A stretch of 64,000 nucleotides of DNA from NCBI RefSeq assembly GCF_000425945.1, contig NZ_AUEK01000017.1, positions 1-64,000 on the forward strand, in the 5' to 3' direction. The position numbers and the translations under genes are program-made. The DNA comes from Candidatus Solirubrobacter pratensis. Lineage in GTDB: Bacteria; Actinomycetota; Thermoleophilia; Solirubrobacterales; Solirubrobacteraceae. Of this stretch, positions 43,397 through 50,523 are shown piece after piece (within the stretch, counting starts at the first letter, position 1; every line of letters begins with the position of its first letter). The notes under the pieces are model-generated. The model was not told the origin of the DNA, searched no databases, and saw nothing but the letters and a program-made list of their open reading frames with translations.

Positions 43397-44878
43397 TCAG
43401 CCTGCATGCACGGGCGCGGATGCGAGCTTGCCCTCGGCGAGGTCGTCCTCGTCCTCGGCCAGGGCCCTGCCGATGGCGGTGAGCTTCTCCGGCGCGCGCG
43501 CCCGCAGATACATGTAGGCGGCCAATCCGAGCACGATCCAGAGCAGCACGAGATACGGGACGAGGTTGTACGGGTGCGCCTGGCCGGGCTTTGAGACGTA
43601 GTACAAGGGGTACGCCAGCGCGAGGATCCCCGCAACGGGCGTGACGACATGGCGCCAGACGTTGCGCTCCGGGTCCCTCGCGAAGAACCGGATCAGTGCG
43701 AGGTTGGCCATGATGTAGACGAGGATGACGGCGACGGTGCCGAGCGAGCCCGTCCAGCCGTAGACGTCGGTGATTCCCGAGCCAAGCCACGCCGACAGGA
43801 GGATGCCGGCGACGATCGACACGCCGGTGACCGTGTAGATCGCCGCGTACGGGGAGTGCCACGAGTGATGCACGCGCCCCAGCGCCCTCGGCAGCGCGCC
43901 GTCGCGGCCCATCGAGTACAGGACGCGCACCGACGCGTTCTGCACGGCGAGCAGGCACGAGAACAAGCCGAGGATCGCCGCGATCTCGATGATCTGCGTC
44001 ATCCACGACGCGTACCGGTCGGCGAGCGTCGGGAACGGCGTCGCGTCGCCGAGGAACGCCTTCAGCTGCGCCGGGTCGTTGAGCTTGTAGCCCGCCGTGA
44101 GCGCGTACATCATGAAGATGTAGAAGACGCCGATGATCGCCATCGCGCCGAACACCGCGCGCGGGATGTTGTGGCGGGCGTTGCGCGTCTCCTCGCCGAG
44201 CACGGCGGCCGCCTCGAAGCCGACGAACGACAAGATCCCGAACACCGCGCCGAGCGCGATGCCCTTGACGCCGTCGGGCGACGCGGACGGCGTGAAGTAG
44301 TGCAGCGTGTTGCCATCGCCCGCTTTCGCGATCGCAATGACGCCGAGGACCAGGAAGACGAGCATCTCGAAGCCGAGCAGCATCAGGTCGACGCGCACGG
44401 AGGCCTTGATCGAGCGGATCGACAGCAGGAACACCAGCCCCATGAGGACCAGGCTGAGGATCCACCAGGGGATGTCCGCGCTCCACTCCGACTGCAGGTA
44501 GTCGTGGAGGAACGCCCCGTTGGCCGTGAACAGGCCGATCGCGAACATGCTGAAGGCGGCGAAGTAGAGCCAGCCGGTGAAGAACCCGGCGCCGCCGCCG
44601 AGGCCGTGACTGACGAACGTGTAGAACGAGCCGCTCGACGGCAGCCGGCGCGCGAACTCGATCACCGAGTTCGCCACCAACGCTGTGGCGATGAACGCGG
44701 CGAGGAACGAGAGCGGGAGGCCGGCACCTGCATTCGGCGCCGCGGCGGGCGCGTTGAGGATCACCGCGATCACTGGTGCCATGACTGCAGCCGAGAGCGC
44801 AATGCAGTTGGGCAGCGAGAGCTGCCCCTTCTGCAGGCGCGCTCCGCCGGTTTCGATCACGGGCGTGTCAGCTGCCAT
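43397..44878 (-). CDS. APC-superfamily amino-acid/amine permease
   Basis: The 493-residue membrane protein has about 12 hydrophobic segments. It includes the helix with CIALSAAVMAPVIAVILNA, the APC loop FARRLPSSGSFYTFVSHGLG, ILSFVGFEAAAVLGEETRN, and FGILSF-type helix 6 features. A charged cytoplasmic tail follows. It probably imports the substrate of the catabolic cluster. GAGGAGGG precedes the ATG at 44878. A copy of the 14-bp motif lies about 80 bp upstream, so the five-gene operon it starts may be under the GntR regulator. Confidence 0.9.
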   Translation of the reverse strand: MAADTPVIETGGARLQKGQLSLPNCIALSAAVMAPVIAVILNAPAAAPNAGAGLPLSFLAAFIATALVANSVIEFARRLPSSGSFYTFVSHGLGGGAGFFTGWLYFAAFSMFAIGLFTANGAFLHDYLQSEWSADIPWWILSLVLMGLVFLLSIRSIKASVRVDLMLLGFEMLVFLVLGVIAIAKAGDGNTLHYFTPSASPDGVKGIALGAVFGILSFVGFEAAAVLGEETRNARHNIPRAVFGAMAIIGVFYIFMMYALTAGYKLNDPAQLKAFLGDATPFPTLADRYASWMTQIIEIAAILGLFSCLLAVQNASVRVLYSMGRDGALPRALGRVHHSWHSPYAAIYTVTGVSIVAGILLSAWLGSGITDVYGWTGSLGTVAVILVYIMANLALIRFFARDPERNVWRHVVTPVAGILALAYPLYYVSKPGQAHPYNLVPYLVLLWIVLGLAAYMYLRARAPEKLTAIGRALAEDEDDLAEGKLASAPVHAG

Positions 44879-44956
44879 CTGTGAACCCTCCTCGACGTGC
44901 GTCGCGTACATCCGGGCCGGTCTCCTCAAACCGGCGGATTCGCGGCAGCATACCCA

Positions 44957-44970
44957 TGTCTGACTTAAGG
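44957..44970 (-). promoter_or_regulatory. Putative GntR operator, site 1
   Basis: TGTCTGACTTAAGG, written on the plus strand, lies upstream of the permease operon at the end of the previous gene. Its CTGA-N2-TMAG core is shared with sites at 46848-46861 and 48823-48836. Confidence 0.55.
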
Positions 44971-45780
44971 CACCAGACCGGTTCGGTTCAAGTTCCGTAA
45001 GTCTCCGTAGAGATCGGGCCTGCGGTCGTCCATCAGCGGATACGTGCGCTCGTCGGAACCGCTTCTGAGCCGGTCGACCCACTCGAGATCGAGATCGGCG
45101 AAGCCCAGCGCCTCTCCTGCCCCGAGCCTGACGACAACCTCGCCGAGCGGATCGATCACGCAGCTTGCGCCGAGGAACCGCAGATCGCCGACCGCGCCCG
45201 ACTGGTTCACGCAGACGACGTACGCGACGTTCTCGACCGCGCGCGCGGCGACGACCCGCTGCATCACGAACCCACGCGCCACCTCCCAGGCCATCGGGGC
45301 GACCAGCGCCCGCGCGCCACGCAGCGCGAGCACGCGTCCGGCCTCGGGGAACGCGACGTCGTAGCAGCACGCGAGGCCGATTCCGCCCGGAGCGACGATC
45401 AGCTCCGACCCGGGCGAGAAGATCGCGCGCTCCTTGACGTCCAGGTGGGTCTTCGCGTAGGCCACCGCGTCAGCGCCGGGCGGCTGCATGACGACGCCGT
45501 TGACGAGCGCGCCGTCCTGTCGGATCGGCGCGCCGTAGATGATCGCGACCCCGAGCCGGTCGGCGTCCTCGGCGAGCGTGCGCCGCGCAGACTCGACGGC
45601 CGCGAGCAGCACGTCGGTGTAGGCGTCGCGATCGAGCAGGTACCCGCTCAAGCAGAGCTCCGGGAAACAGGCGAGCGCCGCGCCGCCCGCCACGGCGCGC
45701 TCGAGCAGGGCCTGGGTGCGCGCGAGGTTGCCCGCGACATCCCCGGGCCGGGCGCCGAACTGCCCGAGCGCGACGCGCAT
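44965..45780 (-). CDS. Carbon-nitrogen hydrolase (nitrilase superfamily), copy 2
   Basis: The 271-residue protein has Glu in CFPELCLSGYLLDR, Lys in AKTHLDVKERAIF and Cys in GLACCYDVAFPEA, the triad of the nitrilase superfamily. It differs clearly from the member at 35684-36544. The ATG at 45780 shares its position with the last base of the cyclase-type gene stop. The two form an operon likely to open and deamidate a substrate in sequence. Its stop lies in the region of the permease operator. Confidence 0.9.
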   Translation of the reverse strand: MRVALGQFGARPGDVAGNLARTQALLERAVAGGAALACFPELCLSGYLLDRDAYTDVLLAAVESARRTLAEDADRLGVAIIYGAPIRQDGALVNGVVMQPPGADAVAYAKTHLDVKERAIFSPGSELIVAPGGIGLACCYDVAFPEAGRVLALRGARALVAPMAWEVARGFVMQRVVAARAVENVAYVVCVNQSGAVGDLRFLGASCVIDPLGEVVVRLGAGEALGFADLDLEWVDRLRSGSDERTYPLMDDRRPDLYGDLRNLNRTGLVP

Positions 45781-46751
45781 CAGGACCGCAGCGGCACGGC
45801 CACGGGACGGATGGGCGAGCCCGTCGCGCCGCGGATCTTCAGCGGGAACGCGAGCAGCGCGAACTCGTGGACCTTCTCGGCCGCGATCTCCTCCAGGTCG
45901 AGCACCTCGATGATCTGCGCGCCCGCGGTGGCGAACATGTAGCAGTGGACCGGGACGAACGCCTCGGGATCCTCGTGCGGCGCGACGTCGAGGCTGACCG
46001 CGTCGGTGCCGATGCACATCGCCCCGACGTCCTCGCACAGGTAGCGGGCGCCGCCGAGCCCCAGGCCCGGGTTGTCGGGGATGTAGCCGTCGAAGTCGGG
46101 CCATCGCTGCATGCGTCCCGTGCGCAGGACGACGACGTCCTTCGGGCGCAGCTCGGTGCCCTGCTCGCGCGCCGCCGCCTTGAGGTCCTCAGGCGTGATC
46201 ACGTGGCCGTCGGGCAGGCAGTCGACCCCGTGCAGCCCGGCGATGTCCAGCAGCACTCCGCGGGCGATCAGGGGCGGGTACTTGTCGGCGCCGCCCTTGT
46301 TCCAGACACGGCTCCCGAGGTCCTTCTCCGCGGTCCAGCCGTTCCAGAACATCCCGAAGTACCCGAGGTGGTTGAGCGTGTCCAGGTGGGTACCGGTGTG
46401 GATGTACATGTGGATCGAGTCGCCGCAATAGCTGTACTTCTCATGGACGTCCGGCCCGGCGCCGGACAGGTTGTCGTTGACCGATCCCTGCGGCGTGTGC
46501 GTCATCCAGATCTCGAACTTGGGATCGTGCGCGGCCGCCCAGCTGGGCATGCCGAAGAAGTACTCGATGCCGAGGTCGAAGACCCCGGAGCCGTCGAGCC
46601 TGCTGAGGATCTCGCGCTGGGATTCCGGCGTGATCCAGTTCATGCGCCCGATCTCGTCGTCCGGGCCCCAGGGGCTCTTCGACACCTTGACGCCATCGCG
46701 CTCGAGCAGCGCTTCGTACTGCAGCTGCAGGTCCTCTGGTTCGGCGCTCAT
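45780..46751 (-). CDS. Cyclase/kynurenine-formamidase-type metal-dependent hydrolase
   Basis: The 323-residue protein belongs to the cyclase family (PF04199-like) through the metal motif IHTGTHLDTLNHLGYFG (H-x-G-T-H-x-D) and RGVLLDIAGLHGVDCLPDGH. Relatives hydrolyse N-formylkynurenine, isatin or related amides and lactams. AAGAGGAG precedes the ATG at 46751, so an in-frame upstream GTG-type extension is not used. It is the first gene of the nitrilase pair and lies behind the second 14-bp operator. Confidence 0.9.
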   Translation of the reverse strand: MSAEPEDLQLQYEALLERDGVKVSKSPWGPDDEIGRMNWITPESQREILSRLDGSGVFDLGIEYFFGMPSWAAAHDPKFEIWMTHTPQGSVNDNLSGAGPDVHEKYSYCGDSIHMYIHTGTHLDTLNHLGYFGMFWNGWTAEKDLGSRVWNKGGADKYPPLIARGVLLDIAGLHGVDCLPDGHVITPEDLKAAAREQGTELRPKDVVVLRTGRMQRWPDFDGYIPDNPGLGLGGARYLCEDVGAMCIGTDAVSLDVAPHEDPEAFVPVHCYMFATAGAQIIEVLDLEEIAAEKVHEFALLAFPLKIRGATGSPIRPVAVPLRS

Positions 46752-46847
46752 TGTCTCCTCTTGGATCCCGCGACCGGACGTGCCGGCCGGCACGATGAGG
46801 AGGCCGACGATACGCCACGCCTCGGCCCGCGCGCAAGCGCGCGCCGT

Positions 46848-46861
46848 TGTCTGACCTAAGC
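46848..46861 (-). promoter_or_regulatory. Putative GntR operator, site 2
   Basis: TGTCTGACCTAAGC lies between the GntR stop and the cyclase start, about 100 bp upstream of the latter. It matches the sites at 44957 and 48823 at most positions. Confidence 0.55.
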
Positions 46862-46863
46862 CG

Positions 46864-47613
46864 TCAGCGCGCCGGACGCCTGGCCTGCCGCCACGCCTTC
46901 TCGTACATCGGGCGCAGGAACGCGAGGTGGTCGAGCATCAGGCCGCCGGCCGCGTCCTCGTCGCCCGCGTCGACGGCGTCCGCGAGCGCGAGGTGGTCCT
47001 CGTTGATGCGCTTGTGGAACTTGTTGCCCAGCGTCGAGCGCTGGAGGTTCGTCTGCAGCACCGAGAAGATCGGTTGCGCCGCGATCGCGATCAGCGCGTT
47101 GCCGGTCGCGAGCACGAGCGCCGAATGAAAGCCGCGGTTGAGGACGAACTGGTCCTCCGTCGCCATCCGCAGCGGGCTCTCCGGGATCGCCGCGCGAAGG
47201 TCGTGGACGTGCGTCGGGTCGCGGCGGCGGGCGGCGAGCCGCGCGGCCGGGACCTCGAGCATCTCCCGAAGCTCCAGGAACTCGTCGAGGCTGACGTTCT
47301 CCGTGGCGCTGAGCAGCGAGATGTTGGCGCTCAGGTAGTCGGAGATGCGGTCGACGGTGGGAAGCGTGATGTAGCTGCCGCCGCCGGTGCCCTTCGTGGT
47401 GCGCAGGAGATTCTGGGTCGAGAGCACGCGCAGCGCCTCGCGAACGGTCGCCCGGCTCACCCCGAACTCCCGGGCCAGCGTCGCCTCGTTGGGCAGCCTC
47501 TGCGCTGGAAGGATCTCTCCCGTTACGATCAGCTCGCGCAACTGGTCGGCGACCTGCTCGTACGCCTTCCGGATGCGCCGCACCGGCATCGAAGTCGTCT
47601 CGGACGCGCTCAC
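46864..47613 (-). CDS. GntR-family (FadR/FCD) transcriptional regulator
   Basis: The 249-residue protein has a GntR winged helix (VADQLRELIVTGEILPAQRL, LAREFGVSRATVREALRVL) and an FCD-type helical effector domain (LDEFLELREMLEVPAARLAA, FHSALVLATGNALI) with potential metal His residues. A GTG at 47613 lies 10 nt after the acyl-CoA dehydrogenase stop; an ATG at 47589 is the alternative. It is most likely the regulator that binds the three TGTCTGAC sites around it, so it controls its own cluster. Confidence 0.9.
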   Translation of the reverse strand: MSASETTSMPVRRIRKAYEQVADQLRELIVTGEILPAQRLPNEATLAREFGVSRATVREALRVLSTQNLLRTTKGTGGGSYITLPTVDRISDYLSANISLLSATENVSLDEFLELREMLEVPAARLAARRRDPTHVHDLRAAIPESPLRMATEDQFVLNRGFHSALVLATGNALIAIAAQPIFSVLQTNLQRSTLGNKFHKRINEDHLALADAVDAGDEDAAGGLMLDHLAFLRPMYEKAWRQARRPAR

Positions 47614-47623
47614 GCGCGGTAGC

Positions 47624-48781
47624 CTAGTAGGTGCGTGGCATACCGAGGACGTGTTGTCCGACATACGCCTGCACGAGGTGATTGGAGATCGGCGCGACCT
47701 GGTAGAGCCGTGTCTCGCGGAACTTGCGCTCGATGTCGTACTCATGCGCGAAGCCGAAGCCCCCGTGCGTGTCGAGGCACGCGTTGGCCGCCTGCCAAGA
47801 GGCCTCGGCAGCGAGGTACTTCGCCATGTTGGCCTCGGGGCCGCACGGCCGGCCCTGCTCGTATAGCCGGCACGCCTTCCAGCGCATCAGGCTCGCCGCC
47901 TCGATCGCCATGTGCGCCTTCGCGATCGGGAACTGCACCCCCTGGTTGGCGCCGATCGGCCTCCCGAAGACGTGCCGCTCGCTCGCGTAGGCACACGCGC
48001 GATCCGTGAAGAAGCGCCCGTCGCCGACGCACTCGCCGGCGATCAGGATGCGCTCGGCGTTCATGCCGTCGAGGATGTAGCGGAACCCTCTCCCCTCCTC
48101 GCCGACGAGCGCGTCGGCGGGGAGCTCGAGATCGTCGAAGAAGACCTCGGTGGTGGCGTGGTTCATCAGGGTCCGGATCGGCTTGATCGTCAGGCTCTCG
48201 CCGCGTTCGCGCATGTCGACGATGAAGACCGACAGCCCGTCGGCCGGCTTGGCGACCTCCGAGAGCGCCTTGGTGCGCGCCAGCAGGATCATCAGGTCGC
48301 TGTGCTGGGCTCGCGACGTCCACACCTTCTGGCCGTTGACGACGTAGCCGTCGCCGGTCCGCTTCGCGCGCGTCTGGATCCGCGTCGTATCCGAGCCGAC
48401 GGTCGGCTCGGTCACCGCGAACGCCTGCAGCCGGAGCTCGCCGGCGGCGATCGGGGGCAGCCAGCGCCGCTTCTGCTCGGGGCTGCCGTGGCGCAGCAGC
48501 GTGCCCATGACGTACATCTGCGCGTGGCAGGCGCCCGGGTTCCCGCCACTGGCGCTGATCTCCTCGAGGATCACGCTCGCCGCGCTCAGCGGCAGGCCCG
48601 AGCCGCCGAACTGCTCGGGGATCAGCGCCGAGAGCCAGCCGTGCTCGGTCAGGCTGCGCACGAACTCCTCGGGATAGCGGTCGGGCTCCAGATCTCGCCA
48701 GTACGAGCCGGCGAAGCGGTCGCACAACTGGCGGATCGCGGTCCGTATGTCCTGGAGCTCCTCGGAGAGCTCGAAATCCAT
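47624..48781 (-). CDS. Acyl-CoA dehydrogenase, second copy
   Basis: The 385-residue protein has AFAVTEPTVGSDTTRIQTRA, VNGQKVWTSRAQHSDLM, the helix with ASERHVFGRPIGANQGVQFP, and DTHGGFGFAHEYDIERKFRE. These are acyl-CoA dehydrogenase features. The catalytic Glu at the usual late position is not as obvious as in the copy at 11544-12782. The ATG at 48781 is preferred, with AGGGG upstream, over one four codons earlier. It starts the operon with GntR and lies across from the CoA transferase gene. Confidence 0.88.
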   Translation of the reverse strand: MDFELSEELQDIRTAIRQLCDRFAGSYWRDLEPDRYPEEFVRSLTEHGWLSALIPEQFGGSGLPLSAASVILEEISASGGNPGACHAQMYVMGTLLRHGSPEQKRRWLPPIAAGELRLQAFAVTEPTVGSDTTRIQTRAKRTGDGYVVNGQKVWTSRAQHSDLMILLARTKALSEVAKPADGLSVFIVDMRERGESLTIKPIRTLMNHATTEVFFDDLELPADALVGEEGRGFRYILDGMNAERILIAGECVGDGRFFTDRACAYASERHVFGRPIGANQGVQFPIAKAHMAIEAASLMRWKACRLYEQGRPCGPEANMAKYLAAEASWQAANACLDTHGGFGFAHEYDIERKFRETRLYQVAPISNHLVQAYVGQHVLGMPRTY

Positions 48782-48822
48782 CAGCCCCTCCATTCAGTCG
48801 GCCGCCGAAGGCTACTCAATGG

Positions 48823-48836
48823 CCTGAAGTCAGACA
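48823..48836 (-). promoter_or_regulatory. Putative GntR operator, site 3, in a divergent promoter
   Basis: CCTGAAGTCAGACA on the plus strand (TGTCTGACTTCAGG on the minus) sits between the divergent acyl-CoA dehydrogenase and CoA transferase genes. A TATCTT at 48851-48856 is a possible -10 of the CoA transferase, only 7 nt before its ATG. The site would overlap the -35 region, which suits repression. Confidence 0.55.
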
Positions 48837-48863
48837 TTGGCAGGCTCGGGTATCTTCGGCTCC

Positions 48864-50078
48864 ATGCCCGACGGCCATGATGCCCGCGCGCTGGCGGACG
48901 TCCGCGTGATCGCGGTGGAGCAGTTCGGCGCCGGCCCGTGGGCGACGCTGCAGCTCGCCGACCTCGGCGCCGAGGTGATCAAGGTCGAGGATCCGGCGAC
49001 CGGCGGTGACGTCGCCCGCTACGTCCCGCCGTACTCCGACGGCGAGGACTCGCTGTACTTCGAGAGCTTCAACCGCGGCAAGCGCAGCGTCTCACTCGAC
49101 CTCCGGACGGACGCCGGGCGCGCGGTCTTCGAGCGGCTGGTGCGAGAGTCCGACGCCGTGTTCTGCAACCTGCGCGGCGACCAGCCCGAGCGTCTCGGCC
49201 TCACCTATGACGCGCTGAAGCACGTCAACCCTCGGATCGTCTGCTGCGCCCTGACCGGCTTCGGGCGGACCGGTCCGCGCGCGGCCGAGCCGGCCTATGA
49301 CTATGTGCTGCAGGCGATGGCCGGCTGGATGAGCCTCACCGGCGAGCCCGACGGGCCACCGCTGAAGTCAGGGCTGTCGCTCGTGGACTTCGCCGGCGGC
49401 TACGTGGCCGCGCTGGCGCTGCTGGCCGGCGTCTGGCGCGCGCGCCGCGACGGCGCCGGCTGCGACTGCGACACGTCGCTGTTCGAGACGGCGCTCTCGC
49501 TGCTGGCGTACGTCGGGACGTGGGCGGCGAGCCGGGGTCACGTCGCCGCGCGGCTGCCCGAGTCGGCGCATCCGTCGATCGTCCCGTTCCAGGCGTTCGA
49601 GACCGCGGACGGCTGGATCACGGTCGCGTGCGCGAAGCCGAAGTTCTGGCTCGCGCTGTGTCGCGCCCTCGACCGGCCGGACCTCGCGGGCGATCCGCGT
49701 CTGACGTCCTTCGACGGCCGCTTCGAGCACCGCGGCGAGCTGCTCGCGCAGCTGCGACCGCTGTTCCGGGAGCACCCGAGCGCCGATCTCCTCGCGCGCC
49801 TGGCGGCCGCCGGCGTGCCGTGCGGGCCCGTCAACGACGTGCGGTCCGCGCTGGAGGACCCGCAGGCGCAGGCGCGCGACGCGGTCATCGCCTACGACCA
49901 TCCGCGCCTCGGCACCGTGCGCCAGGTGGCGACACCGCTACGGCTCGACGGGCCGCCTCCGGAGTATCGCCGCGCGCCGTCGCGCGGCGAGGACATGCAA
50001 CCGCTGCTGACCGGACTGTGCGGGTACACCGCGGCGGAGGTCGAGCAACTGCGCGCATCCGGAGCGTTCGGACGTTGA
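48864..50078 (+). CDS. CaiB/BaiF-type family III CoA transferase, second copy
   Basis: The 404-residue protein has VIAVEQFGAGPWATLQLADL and EVIKVEDPATGGDV at the N terminus, FESFNRGKRSVSLDL, the catalytic Asp in EPAYDYVLQAMAGWMSLTG (about 160-170), and GVPCGPVNDVRSALEDP near the end. It probably activates the acid that the divergent acyl-CoA dehydrogenase oxidises. The ATG at 48864 with a close TATCTT suggests a short or absent leader. Confidence 0.9.
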   Translation: MPDGHDARALADVRVIAVEQFGAGPWATLQLADLGAEVIKVEDPATGGDVARYVPPYSDGEDSLYFESFNRGKRSVSLDLRTDAGRAVFERLVRESDAVFCNLRGDQPERLGLTYDALKHVNPRIVCCALTGFGRTGPRAAEPAYDYVLQAMAGWMSLTGEPDGPPLKSGLSLVDFAGGYVAALALLAGVWRARRDGAGCDCDTSLFETALSLLAYVGTWAASRGHVAARLPESAHPSIVPFQAFETADGWITVACAKPKFWLALCRALDRPDLAGDPRLTSFDGRFEHRGELLAQLRPLFREHPSADLLARLAAAGVPCGPVNDVRSALEDPQAQARDAVIAYDHPRLGTVRQVATPLRLDGPPPEYRRAPSRGEDMQPLLTGLCGYTAAEVEQLRASGAFGR

Positions 50079-50230
50079 GCGCCGCACTCGAGTACTTCTC
50101 CGAACCGGATGGCGACGAACGTGCCCTGATCGACGGCAGCGGCGACCTGCTGCGCCTTCCGCCGCCCCCGACTCGGGTCCGGGAGGTCAGCTCGCCGGCA
50201 ACTCGAGGATGCCGGCGCGCGGCGGCGTAA
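50075..50230 (+). pseudogene. Truncated reading frame coupled to the CoA transferase
   Basis: A TTG start overlaps the CoA transferase stop (TTGA), and 40-odd codons follow with a natural look (ALEYFSEPDGDERALIDGSG, LRLPPPPTRVREV). After about 50185 the text becomes arginine/alanine-rich noise, and the cupin fragment lies on the other strand. I cannot name the family. It is probably the 5' end of a lost downstream gene. Confidence 0.3.
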
Positions 50231-50492
50231 AGACGTCGAGGGCGTTGCAGCCTTCAGGGCCCGCAGCGCCGCCGTGCTCCACGTGGGGCGGGATCACGAC
50301 GCAGTCCCCGGCGTGCATCACCCTCGTCTCGCCGCCGGCGGTGAAGGTGAGCTCCCCCGAGAGAGCGATCGCGATCTGCTGCTCGACGTGATGGTGCATC
50401 GGGGCGACGGCGCCCGGCTGGAAGGAGCAAGGATCCCGCGTCCGTCCTCGATTTCTCGCCGCCGTGCTGCAGACGGCCGCTGGCGGGATCAC
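50187..50492 (-). pseudogene. Cupin-domain fragment, front truncated
   Basis: The protein shows both cupin motifs: FQPGAVAPMHHHVEQQIAIA with two His and the Glu position, and GDCVVIPPHVEHGG with a late His, then LDVFTPPR. It is clear as a metal-binding small barrel from about residue 22. The first 20 residues are unlike cupins and lie in the GH92 terminator region, so the natural start has probably been lost. It could still be a tiny functional cupin. Confidence 0.5.
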
Positions 50493-50514
50493 GGCCGCCG
50501 TCGCGGCCGCGATC
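50487..50514 (-). terminator. Hairpin terminator of the GH92 gene
   Basis: A 12-bp stem with one G-U wobble (50487-50498 with 50503-50514) and a 4-nt loop lies 9 nt beyond the stop of the GH92 gene. It is similar in form to those that follow the other two module-bearing genes. Confidence 0.7.
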
Positions 50515-50523
50515 CCCGATGCG

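Noticed and set aside
46752..46793. Upstream start for the cyclase-type hydrolase
   Set aside because: A good ribosome-binding site stands directly before the ATG at 46751, inside the proposed extension.
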